From: Phycisphaerae bacterium | GTDB lineage: Bacteria > Planctomycetota > Phycisphaerae > UBA1845 | Reading direction: 5' to 3' | Assembly: GCA_029260015.1 (NCBI GenBank) | Contig: JAJDEB010000032.1 | Coordinates: 1 to 64,000, forward strand | DNA: 64,000 nt | Shown here: piece by piece, positions 52,349-62,399 of the stretch | Layout of the letters: each line of letters begins with the position of its first letter | Numbering within the stretch: the first letter of the stretch is position 1 | The notes under the pieces: model-generated | What the model was told of the DNA's origin: nothing | Databases searched by the model: none | The model's input: only the letters and a program-made list of their open reading frames with translations | Program-made: the position numbers and the translations under genes

Positions 52349-54154
52349 ATGAGCGTAATGGTGACGTGCCAAAATCTTTCAAAACACTTCGGTACGCGTA
52401 CGCTTTTTGACGGTCTGTCGATTAGCTTTTCGGACGACGAGCGCATCGGCTTCCTCGGACCCAACGGTGCGGGCAAGACGACCTTCTTGAAGATCGTCGC
52501 CAACTTGGAGCCATCCGACAGTGGCGAGGTCAGCCGCCGCCGCTCCGCACGAATTGTCTTCCTCCCGCAGCAAGATCGATTTCCTATCGGGGCAACGGTG
52601 GATACGGTTCTGGTCGACGCACTTGGCGATCGACCGATGGAATCGTACGAGCGCGAGACCCATGCCGCCATTGCCATGACCCGCTTCGGGTTTGAACAAC
52701 CCGATCAATTCGTAGCCGACCTCTCCGGAGGATGGCGCAAGCGATTGGCATTGGCTCGGGTGTTTATTCAAGAACCTGACCTGCTGCTCATGGATGAGCC
52801 GACGAATCACCTTGATGTCGAAGGCATTCGATGGCTTGAGCAAACGTTGATGACTGTACCTTTCTCATTCGTCGCGGTGAGTCACGATCGGTATTTCCTG
52901 GAAAACCTGACATCCCGTGTGGTCGAGTTGAACCCGGTTTATCCGGATGGCTACTTCAGTGTGAGTGGGAACTACAGCATGTTTCTGGAGAAGCGTGCGG
53001 CGTTTCTCGAGTCGCAGAAGGCGCAGGAGGCCAATCTCGCCAACATCGTCCGCCGCGAAAACGCTTTCCTCGAATCCAATTCAAAGGCGCGACGAACCAA
53101 GTCAAAATCGCGCACCGAAGAAGCCTATCGATTGCAAGGCGAACTTCGCGAACTTTCCGACCGCAATTCAAGGGCGACGGTTGCGGGCATCGAGTTCGAC
53201 GGGACGGGCCGCATGTCGAAGAAACTCCTCGACGCCAAGGGGTTGTCCAAGTCGCTCGGGGGCAAGCTGCTGTTCGAGGACGTGTCGTTGCTGCTTTCCC
53301 CCGGCGTGCGTGTCGGGCTTTTGGGAGCGAATGCAAGTGGCAAGACGACTTTGATCCGCGTCCTGACCGGCAAACTTCCACCCGATCAAGGTTCGGTGGA
53401 GTTGGCTGAGGATTTGCGGATCGTGCTGTTTGATCAGAACCGCGAAGAATTACCGCAAGATGTTACGCTTCGATGGGCATTGGCTGGCGACAACAAAAGC
53501 GTCGATTTTCGTGGGCGTTCGATTCACATCACCGCGTGGGCGAAGATGTTTTTGTTCTCAACCAGTCAACTTGATATGCCAGTCAGCGATTTATCAGGTG
53601 GAGAACAAGCCCGCATCTTGATCGCCCGTTTGATGTTGCAGCCAGCCGACATACTAATATTGGACGAACCTACCAACGATCTGGATATTACCTCGCTCGA
53701 CGTGTTGGAGGAAAGTCTGATCGATTTCCCCGGAGCTATTATTCTGGTCACGCATGATCGGTTTATGTTGGATCGGGTGTGTACAGAGATTCTAGGTATC
53801 GACGGCGGCGGACGAGTGGGTCGGTACGGCAGCTGTGACCAATGGCAGTCCGCACAATCAAGGCCTGGAAAAAAAATCAAAACCGAATCCAGGCGAAACA
53901 AGTCCATGAAAGGAAGATCCGCTTCAGCAGATGGTGGGCTGTCATCAAGTGAAGTGTCCGAACTGAAAGAAATGGAGGCGAAGATTCAACTGGCTGAAGA
54001 CCACGCCGCCGCATGCTTCAAAGCCACCGAAGACCCCCAAATTGCAAGCGACCACGTCGAAGTCCAAAAGCGATGGGAAGCGCTTGAATCGTCCAAGAAA
54101 GCCGTCGAAGCGCTCTACGCCAGATGGGAAGCGTTGGAAGCCAAGAAATCTTAA
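52349..54154 (+). CDS. ABC-F ATPase, Uup-like, 601 aa
   Basis: Two ABC ATPase domains without membrane segments. Domain 1: Walker A GPNGAGKTTF, signature LSGGWRKRLALARVF, Walker B LLLMDEPTNHLD. Linker helices at about 230-300 (ESNSKARRTKSKSRTEEAYR). Domain 2: Walker A GANASGKTTL, signature LSGGEQARILIARLM, Walker B ILILDEPTNDLD. The C-terminal ~80 residues are a basic then coiled-coil extension (EVSELKEMEAKIQLAEDHAA) as in Uup. ABC-F proteins act on the ribosome or DNA structures, not in transport. The ATG at 52349 starts MSVMVTCQNLSKHF; the track ORF has 51 extra codons. Its TAA overlaps the stop of the convergent RND pump. Confidence 0.93.
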   Translation: MSVMVTCQNLSKHFGTRTLFDGLSISFSDDERIGFLGPNGAGKTTFLKIVANLEPSDSGEVSRRRSARIVFLPQQDRFPIGATVDTVLVDALGDRPMESYERETHAAIAMTRFGFEQPDQFVADLSGGWRKRLALARVFIQEPDLLLMDEPTNHLDVEGIRWLEQTLMTVPFSFVAVSHDRYFLENLTSRVVELNPVYPDGYFSVSGNYSMFLEKRAAFLESQKAQEANLANIVRRENAFLESNSKARRTKSKSRTEEAYRLQGELRELSDRNSRATVAGIEFDGTGRMSKKLLDAKGLSKSLGGKLLFEDVSLLLSPGVRVGLLGANASGKTTLIRVLTGKLPPDQGSVELAEDLRIVLFDQNREELPQDVTLRWALAGDNKSVDFRGRSIHITAWAKMFLFSTSQLDMPVSDLSGGEQARILIARLMLQPADILILDEPTNDLDITSLDVLEESLIDFPGAIILVTHDRFMLDRVCTEILGIDGGGRVGRYGSCDQWQSAQSRPGKKIKTESRRNKSMKGRSASADGGLSSSEVSELKEMEAKIQLAEDHAAACFKATEDPQIASDHVEVQKRWEALESSKKAVEALYARWEALEAKKS

Positions 54155-57100
54155 TAGGTAGGGTGCGGTGTACTCGCGGTTGTCATGGGTGCGACATCTT
54201 CGGAATCATAGGCGCCGTAGTGCGAACCAGCCCAGCCGCGGACGATCAAGTGGCAGGCTGGCATCATTAGCAGTACGACGGCGGCGGAGAACATGATGCC
54301 GAAACCCAATGCGATGGCCATCGGGATTAGATAGCGTGCTTGTGGGGATGTCTCAAAGATCATCGGTGCGAGTCCCATGAACGTTGTCAGCGACGTGAGC
54401 AGGATGGGGCGGAAGCGGCGCTTGCTGGCTTCCAGGGCGGCTTGGTCGAATGGCATTCCCTTCGCGATGAATTCATTCATTGTGACGGTCAAAACGAGTC
54501 CACCGTTGACCACGACACCGCACGTCGCGATGATCCCTAGCACACTCACGACCGAAAGATCATAACCCATGACAATGTGACCAAGCAGGGCCGCCGCGAT
54601 CGCGAATGGTACGACGAGCATGGTGATCAGCGCTTCACCATAGCTGCGGTAGATCGCCGCAAGCATCCCGAAAATAACCGCCAGCGAGGCGCCAAGACCA
54701 TAGAGCAGCGTCCTCATCGCGTCGATTTCTTCCTGTTGTCTGCCGCCATAGGTAAAACTCAATCCGGTGTAGTTGGCTTGCAACTGCGGGAATACGTTGG
54801 TTTCGAGGTCGGCACGAACTTTGTTGACGTTGGTGAGTTCGGGCACGATGTTGGCTGTGACCGTGAGAACCCGCTGGGCGTTGACGCGTTTGATTTCGGT
54901 GTGAGCGCGGGTTTGCGTGAGGTTGACAGCTTCAATAAGTGGCATTTCGCCGCCGGCTGGCGTGCGCACGATCATGGTTTCCAAATCAGCCAGTGACCGA
55001 CGTTCCGATTCGGGCAAGCGCACCATGACTTTGACTTCGTTTCGTGCCCGCTGCATGCGCAGCGCTTCCGCACCATAGTATGCGTGGCGAATCTGGCGGC
55101 CTATCGCTTCGTGGGTCAACCCCAGTGATCGGGCCTCATCCTTGATCGACAAGTCGAGTTGCGGTTTGCCAGCGGCGAAACCGTCGTCGATATCGGTGAC
55201 GCCCGTGTAGGTTTGCAACGTTTTCGCCAGTTCGCGGGAAGCCGCTTCAAGCGTTGTGCGATCGGGATGTGAAAGTTCGATGGTCAGTCCGCGCGAGCCA
55301 GACGGTCCGACCTCCCATTCAAAGTAGAGCGACTCGAGTCCGGGCAGTGGTCCGATTTCATCGCGCCACACGCGTACGAAATCTGCTGGTGTAAAGTCGC
55401 GCTCTTCCTGTGGAACGAGCACAAAATTCACGTCGGCTGCGTTCGATCCCATTCGTCCCTGGCTGTTCATCCAACCGGCCAACACTTTTTCACGCGGTCC
55501 GAAATGCTCGACAGTGCGCAGACCGGCTTCCTCGATAATCTTGGACACACGCGACGTTTCGCTGAACGGTGCTCCGAACGGCACGCGCATTTCAGCATCG
55601 ACTCGGTCGCCTTCGATGCGCGGGTTGAATGTAAAGTTCAATCGGCCACTCTCATACCACGCGCCGACCACGATCAGGCCGCTGAAGAATATAGCCACCG
55701 TGATACCGCGATATCGAAGCGTCCATGAAAGCAGCGGGGCGTAAACGTTGTCTGTAAATCTTTGAAAACTGGCAGCCAGCCGAGTTTGCAAACGTGCGAT
55801 CGCAGGAAGCAATCCGCGCCGATTGGGGTCGACAGCTTTGGCGTGTGCCAGGTGTGCAGGAAGAATAAACAAACTTTCGAACAGGGAGATCAAAAACACG
55901 GTTATGACGACCAGCGGAATCGCAGCGAAGAAACGTCCGGTTTGACCGGGAACGAACATCAGCGGAATGAAGGCGACGATGTTGGTCATTACCGCAAACA
56001 ACACCGGTACAGACATTCGTTTGGCACCGGTGATCGCCGCGTCTATACGGGTCGCGCCGCGCTGGATGTTCTCAAAGACCTCTTCGCCAATGATGACCGC
56101 ATCGTCTACTAGAATGCCCAGCGTGATGATGAACGCAAACAACGAAATCATGTTGATCGTGGTATCCATCAGCGGCAGCAACATGATCCCGCCGAGCAGG
56201 CAGACAGGAACAGCCGACCCCACCCATAACGCAAGCTTCGGTGCGAGAAAGATTCCCAAGACGACGAGCACCAAACCCATCCCAACTGCGCCATTCTGGA
56301 GTAGCAGTTCAAGGCGTTCGCGGTACTCGCGGGCCCGGTCCCACATCACAATCATCTCGACCGATTCGGGCAATTCCGCGTTCATCCGATCGACGTAGTC
56401 GTATACGATCTCTGCGATTTCGAGTGGTTTTTGATTACCGGTTTGATAGACCCACAGGGTGACACCGGGCTTCCCGTTAAACGATGATACGCGATCGACG
56501 TCCTCGAACCCGTCTGTGATTGTGGCGATGTCGCCAAGGGAAAGCGTGGCTCCATCGGGTCCGCTGACCACCGGAATGTCGTGATATTCACTGGCAAAGA
56601 AACGCCGCCCCGCACTTCGCAGCAACACTTCACCGCCTTCCGTACGTACTTCGCCACCCGGCACGTCGCGGGCAGCCGCCCGAACCGTTTCGGCGATATC
56701 GTTCAGGGTTAAGTTCAGCGCTCGGAGCTGCGCCTGCGGTACTTCAATCGTGATTTCGGGCGTGCGGTTTCCACGGGTTTCGATTTGTGTGATCTGTTCG
56801 TGGGCAAGAAGATCGTTGCGAACGCGTTCCGAAAATTCAAAAAGTGTGCGCTCATCCATGTCAGCCGCAATGGCGATGGTGACCGTAGACCGTTGACGGA
56901 TAGCCAATTCGACGCGGGGACGCTCCGCCTCTTCGGGAAAGGACGACACCCGATCGATGGCGTTCTTGACGTCTTGAAGCGCCCGATTCGGATCGACACC
57001 TTCAATCAACTCGACGCGCATGTCGCCGTTGCCCTCGACAGCCGTCGATTCGATGCGCTTGACCGCTTCCAATCCGCGAACCGATTCCTCTGCCGGCAGC

Positions 57101-57321
57101 AGTATGCCTTCTTCGACTTCTTCCGGGGTCGCGCCTGGCAGCGACATCGAAAAATTGACGACGTCCAGCTCGTATGCCGGATAGACTTCCTGCTTGATAT
57201 CCATCGCAACGAGCACGCCACCCACCACGAACAGCAGCATCAACAGATTCGCTGCGACGTGATTCCGCGTCATGAACCCGATCAGTCCGTCGCGCGATTG
57301 AAGCTCGGGCGTGGGTGTCAT
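54151..57321 (-). CDS. RND-family efflux pump, AcrB type, 1056 aa (system 2)
   Basis: Second full-length pump. Helix 1 is GFMTRNHVAANLLMLLFVVG, porter region SMSLPGATPEEVEEGIL, TM4 ITLGILVDDAVIIGEEVFEN with the Asp pair, and the C-terminal half SVLGIIATCGVVVNGGLVLT. It is clearly a paralogue of the 47.6-50.7 kb pump but not a recent copy. The start overlaps the adaptor gene by 4 bases. The end is odd: the last codons (STPHPTY, stop) are encoded by a half REP-like sequence GTAGGGTGCGGTGTA, and its stop TAA shares bases with the stop of the facing ABC-F gene. Confidence 0.95.
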   Translation of the reverse strand: MTPTPELQSRDGLIGFMTRNHVAANLLMLLFVVGGVLVAMDIKQEVYPAYELDVVNFSMSLPGATPEEVEEGILLPAEESVRGLEAVKRIESTAVEGNGDMRVELIEGVDPNRALQDVKNAIDRVSSFPEEAERPRVELAIRQRSTVTIAIAADMDERTLFEFSERVRNDLLAHEQITQIETRGNRTPEITIEVPQAQLRALNLTLNDIAETVRAAARDVPGGEVRTEGGEVLLRSAGRRFFASEYHDIPVVSGPDGATLSLGDIATITDGFEDVDRVSSFNGKPGVTLWVYQTGNQKPLEIAEIVYDYVDRMNAELPESVEMIVMWDRAREYRERLELLLQNGAVGMGLVLVVLGIFLAPKLALWVGSAVPVCLLGGIMLLPLMDTTINMISLFAFIITLGILVDDAVIIGEEVFENIQRGATRIDAAITGAKRMSVPVLFAVMTNIVAFIPLMFVPGQTGRFFAAIPLVVITVFLISLFESLFILPAHLAHAKAVDPNRRGLLPAIARLQTRLAASFQRFTDNVYAPLLSWTLRYRGITVAIFFSGLIVVGAWYESGRLNFTFNPRIEGDRVDAEMRVPFGAPFSETSRVSKIIEEAGLRTVEHFGPREKVLAGWMNSQGRMGSNAADVNFVLVPQEERDFTPADFVRVWRDEIGPLPGLESLYFEWEVGPSGSRGLTIELSHPDRTTLEAASRELAKTLQTYTGVTDIDDGFAAGKPQLDLSIKDEARSLGLTHEAIGRQIRHAYYGAEALRMQRARNEVKVMVRLPESERRSLADLETMIVRTPAGGEMPLIEAVNLTQTRAHTEIKRVNAQRVLTVTANIVPELTNVNKVRADLETNVFPQLQANYTGLSFTYGGRQQEEIDAMRTLLYGLGASLAVIFGMLAAIYRSYGEALITMLVVPFAIAAALLGHIVMGYDLSVVSVLGIIATCGVVVNGGLVLTVTMNEFIAKGMPFDQAALEASKRRFRPILLTSLTTFMGLAPMIFETSPQARYLIPMAIALGFGIMFSAAVVLLMMPACHLIVRGWAGSHYGAYDSEDVAPMTTASTPHPTY

Positions 57322-58826
57322 GGTGTGGCACCGTCGGAGTTGGATGGCGTTGAAGCGTCGGTCACCTGCGCACCGGTCGATGTGGCGTCTGAATTGCGGC
57401 TTCCCGTCGGCGAATCTTCGCGGACACGAAGCGGCATGCCGGGTACAACGCTGGCGAGGTGGGTTGTGACGAGCTTGTCGCCCGATTCAAAACCATTGCG
57501 AACGAGTACGTCGTTCTGTCGCCGCCAAACGATTATGACAGAGCGGATTGCAAGAAGGCCATCAGAGTTGCGCACCCATACACGATCGTTTTCACGCAAG
57601 GCTTTACGCGGAATTGCATAGACGTCCTCAAGCGTACCGGAATCTATCCGCAAGCGGACGTAGCTTCCGAGTAGAACGCGATGCACGGTCTTTGCTGCAT
57701 CCACGTCTCCCGATTGGGACAGGCCCAGCGGGTCTTTGATCGCGACCAGCACAGTAGCCATCCGTCCTAGAGGGTCGAGACTACCCAGTGGCCGCAATGC
57801 CAAGCCAGTCCACTCGACTGATTGACTCCCTGAAGACATGGTGCTGGTCGACATGGAAACGGTCACCCGACTTGGGTTGTCCGGGTGGTCAACGGCAAAC
57901 CTCAAATCGCTGAGTCGGGCGACCGGTATCGCCGCCTCAGTCCAGAATTCTTCGGTCGAAACCAAAGTTGCGATTGCAGCTTGCGGTCCGACGCGTTGAC
58001 CGGTTTCAACACTTTCTGACGCCACCAGTGCATCGAACGGTACGGTGACCTCGGTGCGTGAAAGGGCAAGTTGAGCCACATCTAACCGTCGTTCGAGTAC
58101 GCGGACGGTGGCGGCTGCACTTTCGATCGCGCGGTGCTGTTCGGCGATTTCGGAATTTAACGTTTGACGTGCCGCCCGCTGGCTGGCCAACCGTGTGGAT
58201 GCATCGCGCGACTCCGATTCACCGGCTGAGTTCTGTTCGGCCAATCCACCTACGCGTTCTGCGTTCCATTTAAGATATCCGATTTCAACATCGAGTTGTT
58301 CACCGCGACTTTCAAGCGAATCGATTCTTGCGCGGATTTGCGATGTTTCGTGGTTGGCAACGTCAAGATCGGCTTCGGCTTGGGCGACAGCGATTTCATA
58401 ATCGGTCGGGTCGATGCGAATGAGTAGTTCGCCTTGTTTGAGAAGTCCACCCGGTTCAAGGTTTTCGTTCAACTCGATGATGCGGCCCGTGACTTCAGGG
58501 ATAATGCGAAGTTCGCGCGAGGGAACCACCGTACCGAACGCGTTAATGAATACCGGCAGATTCTGCTCGACGAGTTCAGCGATTCCGACCACAGGGGCCA
58601 ATGCCTCGGGAGCAGACTTGGGGACGTGCGGTGGCGAATTGATGAGTACCGCCCCGATTCCCAGGGCGGCGATCAGTAGGACAACGGGCACACCAAAGTT
58701 TGCAAGCAAGCCGCGCCATCCGCGCGGTGCCTTCGCAGATTGGGGGCTGGACTTCATGCGCACATGCGGCGCAGGCGCTTCACTATTTTGTTCCTGATTC
58801 AATGATCGAATCGCCTTTTGTTTCAA
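57318..58826 (-). CDS. RND periplasmic adaptor (membrane fusion protein), 502 aa (system 2)
   Basis: One N-terminal membrane anchor (FGVPVVLLIAALGIGAVLIN), lipoyl/hairpin domain (IIPEVTGRIIELNENLEPGG; GELLIRIDPTDYEIAVAQAE), a coiled coil (about 140-250), VTVPFDALVASESVETGQRV, and the barrel plus proximal domain (YAIPRKALRENDRVWVRNSD). The tail is Ser/Thr-rich. The listed start is a TTG without a good ribosome site; the ATG at 58757 (MKSSPQSAKAPRGWRGLL) is an alternative. It overlaps its pump gene by 4 bases, like system 1. Confidence 0.92.
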   Translation of the reverse strand: MKQKAIRSLNQEQNSEAPAPHVRMKSSPQSAKAPRGWRGLLANFGVPVVLLIAALGIGAVLINSPPHVPKSAPEALAPVVGIAELVEQNLPVFINAFGTVVPSRELRIIPEVTGRIIELNENLEPGGLLKQGELLIRIDPTDYEIAVAQAEADLDVANHETSQIRARIDSLESRGEQLDVEIGYLKWNAERVGGLAEQNSAGESESRDASTRLASQRAARQTLNSEIAEQHRAIESAAATVRVLERRLDVAQLALSRTEVTVPFDALVASESVETGQRVGPQAAIATLVSTEEFWTEAAIPVARLSDLRFAVDHPDNPSRVTVSMSTSTMSSGSQSVEWTGLALRPLGSLDPLGRMATVLVAIKDPLGLSQSGDVDAAKTVHRVLLGSYVRLRIDSGTLEDVYAIPRKALRENDRVWVRNSDGLLAIRSVIIVWRRQNDVLVRNGFESGDKLVTTHLASVVPGMPLRVREDSPTGSRNSDATSTGAQVTDASTPSNSDGATP

Positions 58827-59079
58827 AGAAGGTCGCTAGCGCGGTGAGCATAATCAATCGTAGGCATTGGTTGTTGTATCAGAAACGTACCGTGTCTTGA
58901 TCGAGTGTTGTCCAATTTCGGATCATACACCCGTTAGGGGGCATAATCCTTTATTTGGTAATAGTTTACGAGAATTCAACGCCGACACAATATTCGAGCT
59001 GGAGGGTACCCATCGCAGGTTCAACTGGTGATTCCAATCCCGAGTTTAACCACTAGAGCGCCATGGGTGTAACCGTTGT

Positions 59080-59586
59080 TCAACTTGCGGATTCATTCCC
59101 CGGTTGATCGAAAATCGATGTTAGAGTCTTGGTTCGATGGTCGAAGATGCGTTCAATATCTCGCTTGATGAAAAGCGCGTGAATCAATCGTCCGCCCAAA
59201 AAGTCGTAGGCCACGTCGTCGATGACTTTGGTTTGATCCCCCATCGCTTCAATACGATGTTCGTGGATCCAGCATCGGTAGGGCCCCTTGACCTGAGTAT
59301 CTACAAATCGATGGGGCGGTTCCCACGCGGTGATTTCGCTTACCCAGCAAAAGGGTATTCCTCGAAGGCGCAGTGCGTATTCAATTTGGGCACCGGTGTG
59401 CATATCAATCGGTGCTGGCGTCAAGACACGAAAGTTCAGGAAGCGAGGCGTCAGGTGATCGAGATTGTGCGCATCTGAGAAAAATGAAAACACCTGATCC
59501 AGCCGCGCGGGAACGACGAGTTCGCGATACAGGCGAAAGCGAGGCTTCGACGTTGTCACTGATGAGCTACTGTTTTTACTCAGCAC
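59080..59586 (-). CDS. SRPBCC (START-like) ligand-binding protein, 168 aa
   Basis: Helix-grip fold of the cyclase/dehydrase or CoxG-like type: FRLYRELVVPARLDQVFSFF, SDAHNLDHLTPRFLNFRVLT, GTQIEYALRLRGIPFCWVSE-like strand block (GAQIEYALRLRGIPFCW), FVDTQVKGPYRCWIHEHRIE and the long C-terminal helix LIHALFIKRDIERIFDHRTK. It likely binds a hydrophobic ligand. The GTG start is the likely one given the ORF; the first 15 residues are Ser-rich. It stands alone. Confidence 0.85.
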   Translation of the reverse strand: MLSKNSSSSVTTSKPRFRLYRELVVPARLDQVFSFFSDAHNLDHLTPRFLNFRVLTPAPIDMHTGAQIEYALRLRGIPFCWVSEITAWEPPHRFVDTQVKGPYRCWIHEHRIEAMGDQTKVIDDVAYDFLGGRLIHALFIKRDIERIFDHRTKTLTSIFDQPGNESAS

Positions 59587-59917
59587 CGGATAGTCGCTTC
59601 CCTTTGCGTTACTTGTTGATCAACCGAATACGACAGCGCGCATCTTGCTGACGGCATCGGAGGTTATTCTTTCGACTGCGTCGGGATTCTACGAGCGAAG
59701 TCGGTATTGTCGAGCAGGCTGGCGGGGTGCCTCTGGTCTTAAGAAAACGCTATTCCAGTGAATCCGACGATGCAGGCGTTGCACCAGCCGAATAGCTTGA
59801 GCGGAGATACCCCGCAGGCCTCTTGAGCAGTTCGTTCAATCCGTTTAGGATACGGGGCGAACCGGGCCTAAGTGCTCCAGCGGGTCTCAATGCTCCATTC
59901 TAACGAGGAATCCCCCA
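59587..59917. other. Divergent intergenic region, about 330 bases
   Basis: Between the minus-strand SRPBCC gene and the plus-strand PQQ-propeller gene. I see no gene, clear hairpin or repeat in it. GAGGAATCCCCCA directly before the ATG at 59918 includes the ribosome site of the next gene. It must hold promoters for both genes. Confidence 0.5.
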
Positions 59918-62203
59918 ATGATTGCGAATTCAACAATTCGTCGTACCGCTTCCTTTTTCTGCGCAAGTTTTCTGTCTACTGCGGTGTTCGCTCAAGAGAG
60001 CGTTGACCTGTCGCCAAAATTTGAATCGGGGCGAACCGCCTATGCCGAAGAGGATGCGGAGATTGTGGTGAAGAGCAAATCGCCGATGGGGGATTTCGAT
60101 ATGAACCTGAGCGTCAAAAGTGGCATGTTGACGAATGTCAGCGCAAATGGCGACGGAGCAAAGGTTTCATTGACCTTCGACCATACGGCGATGACATTTG
60201 ACAGCAGCATGGGGCCGTCGTTCTACGACTCTGATATTCCAGACGAAGAGCAGTCGGCGCAATGGGCGCAAATCCTCGAGCCGCAAGTTGGCATGACATT
60301 GGGCATCGAGATTGATGCGAACAACAATGTCGTGAACTGCACAGGCATGGAAGCCCTCGTTAAGAAGATCGAAGAGCGCGCATCTGAAAACATGTTCTGG
60401 GCGTTTGAGAAACCAAAATTCGATGCCAAGCGCTATTCGGCTCAGTGGCAAAACAAGATGCTCAGTATTTTTCCGAGCAAGGAAGTAAAGGTCGGAGAGA
60501 CCTGGACCAACCGCTATGTCGAAGAGTTGGCCGAACTGAAAGACTTCGGGTTTGACTGCACGTATAAGCTGGAGGCTGTCACCAAGAATGGCGGTGAAAC
60601 ACTCGCCGAGATTTCATTCAAAGGTGAAGTCCCCAAGATTGACGGAGAATTTGAAGCCGAAGGTATGATGCCAGTATCGAACATCAAGGTCGAAAAGGCG
60701 ACATTCTCCGGTACGGCGACCATCAACGTTGACCAGGGCCAACTGATCCGTCGCGAAGATCATGTTGAAATCGCCTACAGCGGAACGATGGGACAGGGCG
60801 ACGAGGGGCCGAAGATGTCTACGTCCCGCGTCATCACCCGCAAATTCGCAGTCCGGTCATTGGAAGCTCGCCACGTAGAGAAAGAAGAGAACACCCGGAT
60901 CGCGGCTGAGAAAAAGCGAAAGACCGAAGAAGCGAATGCGGAACGTCGGCGCAAGTTTGCTGACGCAAAGAAGGTCGAAGTTTCGACGGCGATTCGCGAG
61001 AACCCCATTGGTGTGGCAGCATCCTGGCCGCAATGGGGTGGTCCGCACGGAGACTTCAAGGCGGACTCGACTGGACTGGCGGACAAGTGGCCCGACGATG
61101 GCCCGAAAAAAGTTTGGAATCGCGATCTGGGCGACGGGTATTCGTCGATCGTGTCGGATGGCAAACGCCTGTACACGATGTACCGTCCAGTAGATGAAGA
61201 GAAAAACAAAACCGAAGAGATCGTTGTTGCGCTTGATCCCGAAACCGGTGAGACGATTTGGGAAACCAAATATGAAGCGCCGTACGGTGAAGGCACCGAG
61301 GTCAGCTTTGGGCGTGGGCCGCATTCGACACCGCTGATTGTGGGCGATCGGTTGTTCACGGTCGGGTCGATGGTGCATCTGCATTGTCTCGATAGGAATA
61401 CGGGCAAAGTTATTTGGGCGAAGGACCTTCGCAAGGATCTGAATGCATCACACATGATGTACGGATATGGTGCGAGCCCGCTCGCCTATCAGGACAAGAT
61501 CGTTCTGCCGATTGGCGGGGAAGGGCAAGCAGTCGTCGCGTTCAATCAAAGCGACGGTGAAATCGCGTGGAAGTATCAGGATTTTGGTGCGACGCATGCA
61601 TCGGTCTTTGCAACCAAGTCCAACGGTATGGAACAGCTTGTACTGTTCGCAGGTGCCGAAGTGGTCGGAATCGATCCAACCAACGGGCAAGCACTTTGGC
61701 GCGTCGAGCAGGCGACGCAGTGGGGCGCAAACATCTCTACGCCGGTGCTGGGCGCGGACGGTTGGCTGTTCATTTCGTCTGCATATGGTATGGGAAGTCG
61801 CGGTATTCGCTTGTCGAACGATGACGGCAAACCCGTTGCCAAAGAAATGTGGCACAACAACAAGATGAAGATTCATCACGGAAACGCCGTACGGGTAGGC
61901 AACTTTGTGTACGGTTCGAGCGGAGATTTTGGTCCGGTTTTTTATGCGGCTGTCGATATCGAATCCGGCGAATTGGCCTGGCGCAATCGCGATGTGGGTA
62001 AGGCCACCAGCATTTATGCCGACGGCAAAATGATTATCTTAAACGAAAGCGGAACGCTCTACCTGGCCAAGGTATCTCCGACTGAACTGACGGTTATCTC
62101 TGAAACAAGCGTTGCGAAAGGCCGAACATGGACCGTTCCCACACTGGTGGGCAAGCGACTTTTCATTCGCGACCGCGAAAAGATCATGGCGTTTGATATC
62201 TGA
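59918..62203 (+). CDS. Exported protein with PQQ-like beta-propeller, 761 aa
   Basis: Signal peptide TASFFCASFLSTAVFA, then a beta-rich N-terminal domain of about 300 residues (VNCTGMEALVKKIEERASEN; SNIKVEKATFSGTATINVDQ) similar to the DUF6263-like region of planctomycete proteins. A charged helix (about 315-350) links it to a PQQ-type propeller (about 370-761) with repeats such as AALDPETGETIWETKY-like IVVALDPETGETIW, VVAFNQSDGEIAWKYQ, VVGIDPTNGQALWRVE and AAVDIESGELAWRNRD. I do not see PQQ-binding dehydrogenase residues, so this may be a structural or substrate-binding propeller. Periplasmic or surface location. Confidence 0.88.
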   Translation: MIANSTIRRTASFFCASFLSTAVFAQESVDLSPKFESGRTAYAEEDAEIVVKSKSPMGDFDMNLSVKSGMLTNVSANGDGAKVSLTFDHTAMTFDSSMGPSFYDSDIPDEEQSAQWAQILEPQVGMTLGIEIDANNNVVNCTGMEALVKKIEERASENMFWAFEKPKFDAKRYSAQWQNKMLSIFPSKEVKVGETWTNRYVEELAELKDFGFDCTYKLEAVTKNGGETLAEISFKGEVPKIDGEFEAEGMMPVSNIKVEKATFSGTATINVDQGQLIRREDHVEIAYSGTMGQGDEGPKMSTSRVITRKFAVRSLEARHVEKEENTRIAAEKKRKTEEANAERRRKFADAKKVEVSTAIRENPIGVAASWPQWGGPHGDFKADSTGLADKWPDDGPKKVWNRDLGDGYSSIVSDGKRLYTMYRPVDEEKNKTEEIVVALDPETGETIWETKYEAPYGEGTEVSFGRGPHSTPLIVGDRLFTVGSMVHLHCLDRNTGKVIWAKDLRKDLNASHMMYGYGASPLAYQDKIVLPIGGEGQAVVAFNQSDGEIAWKYQDFGATHASVFATKSNGMEQLVLFAGAEVVGIDPTNGQALWRVEQATQWGANISTPVLGADGWLFISSAYGMGSRGIRLSNDDGKPVAKEMWHNNKMKIHHGNAVRVGNFVYGSSGDFGPVFYAAVDIESGELAWRNRDVGKATSIYADGKMIILNESGTLYLAKVSPTELTVISETSVAKGRTWTVPTLVGKRLFIRDREKIMAFDI

Positions 62204-62399
62204 TTTTTCCTGCGCATTGTCAACGACGGTATTCTTTGTATGGCCCGCAGAATTCTGCCGACAGCGACACCGATGTTGGTCGGTTTTGTGGCTTGAATCG
62301 CTTCTGTATGAGCTCCAGAGATCGAAACCTTGAATTGACATACTCCACCTCTAAACCAAAACGGTTGGATCGCAAATCTCGGCGCGGTATGCTATTGGC

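Noticed and set aside
58998-59066. Stretch resembling tRNA pieces (AGGTTCAACT, TTTAACCACTAGAG)
   Set aside because: On neither strand could I form an acceptor stem plus D-, anticodon and T-arms; at most a decayed tRNA fragment.
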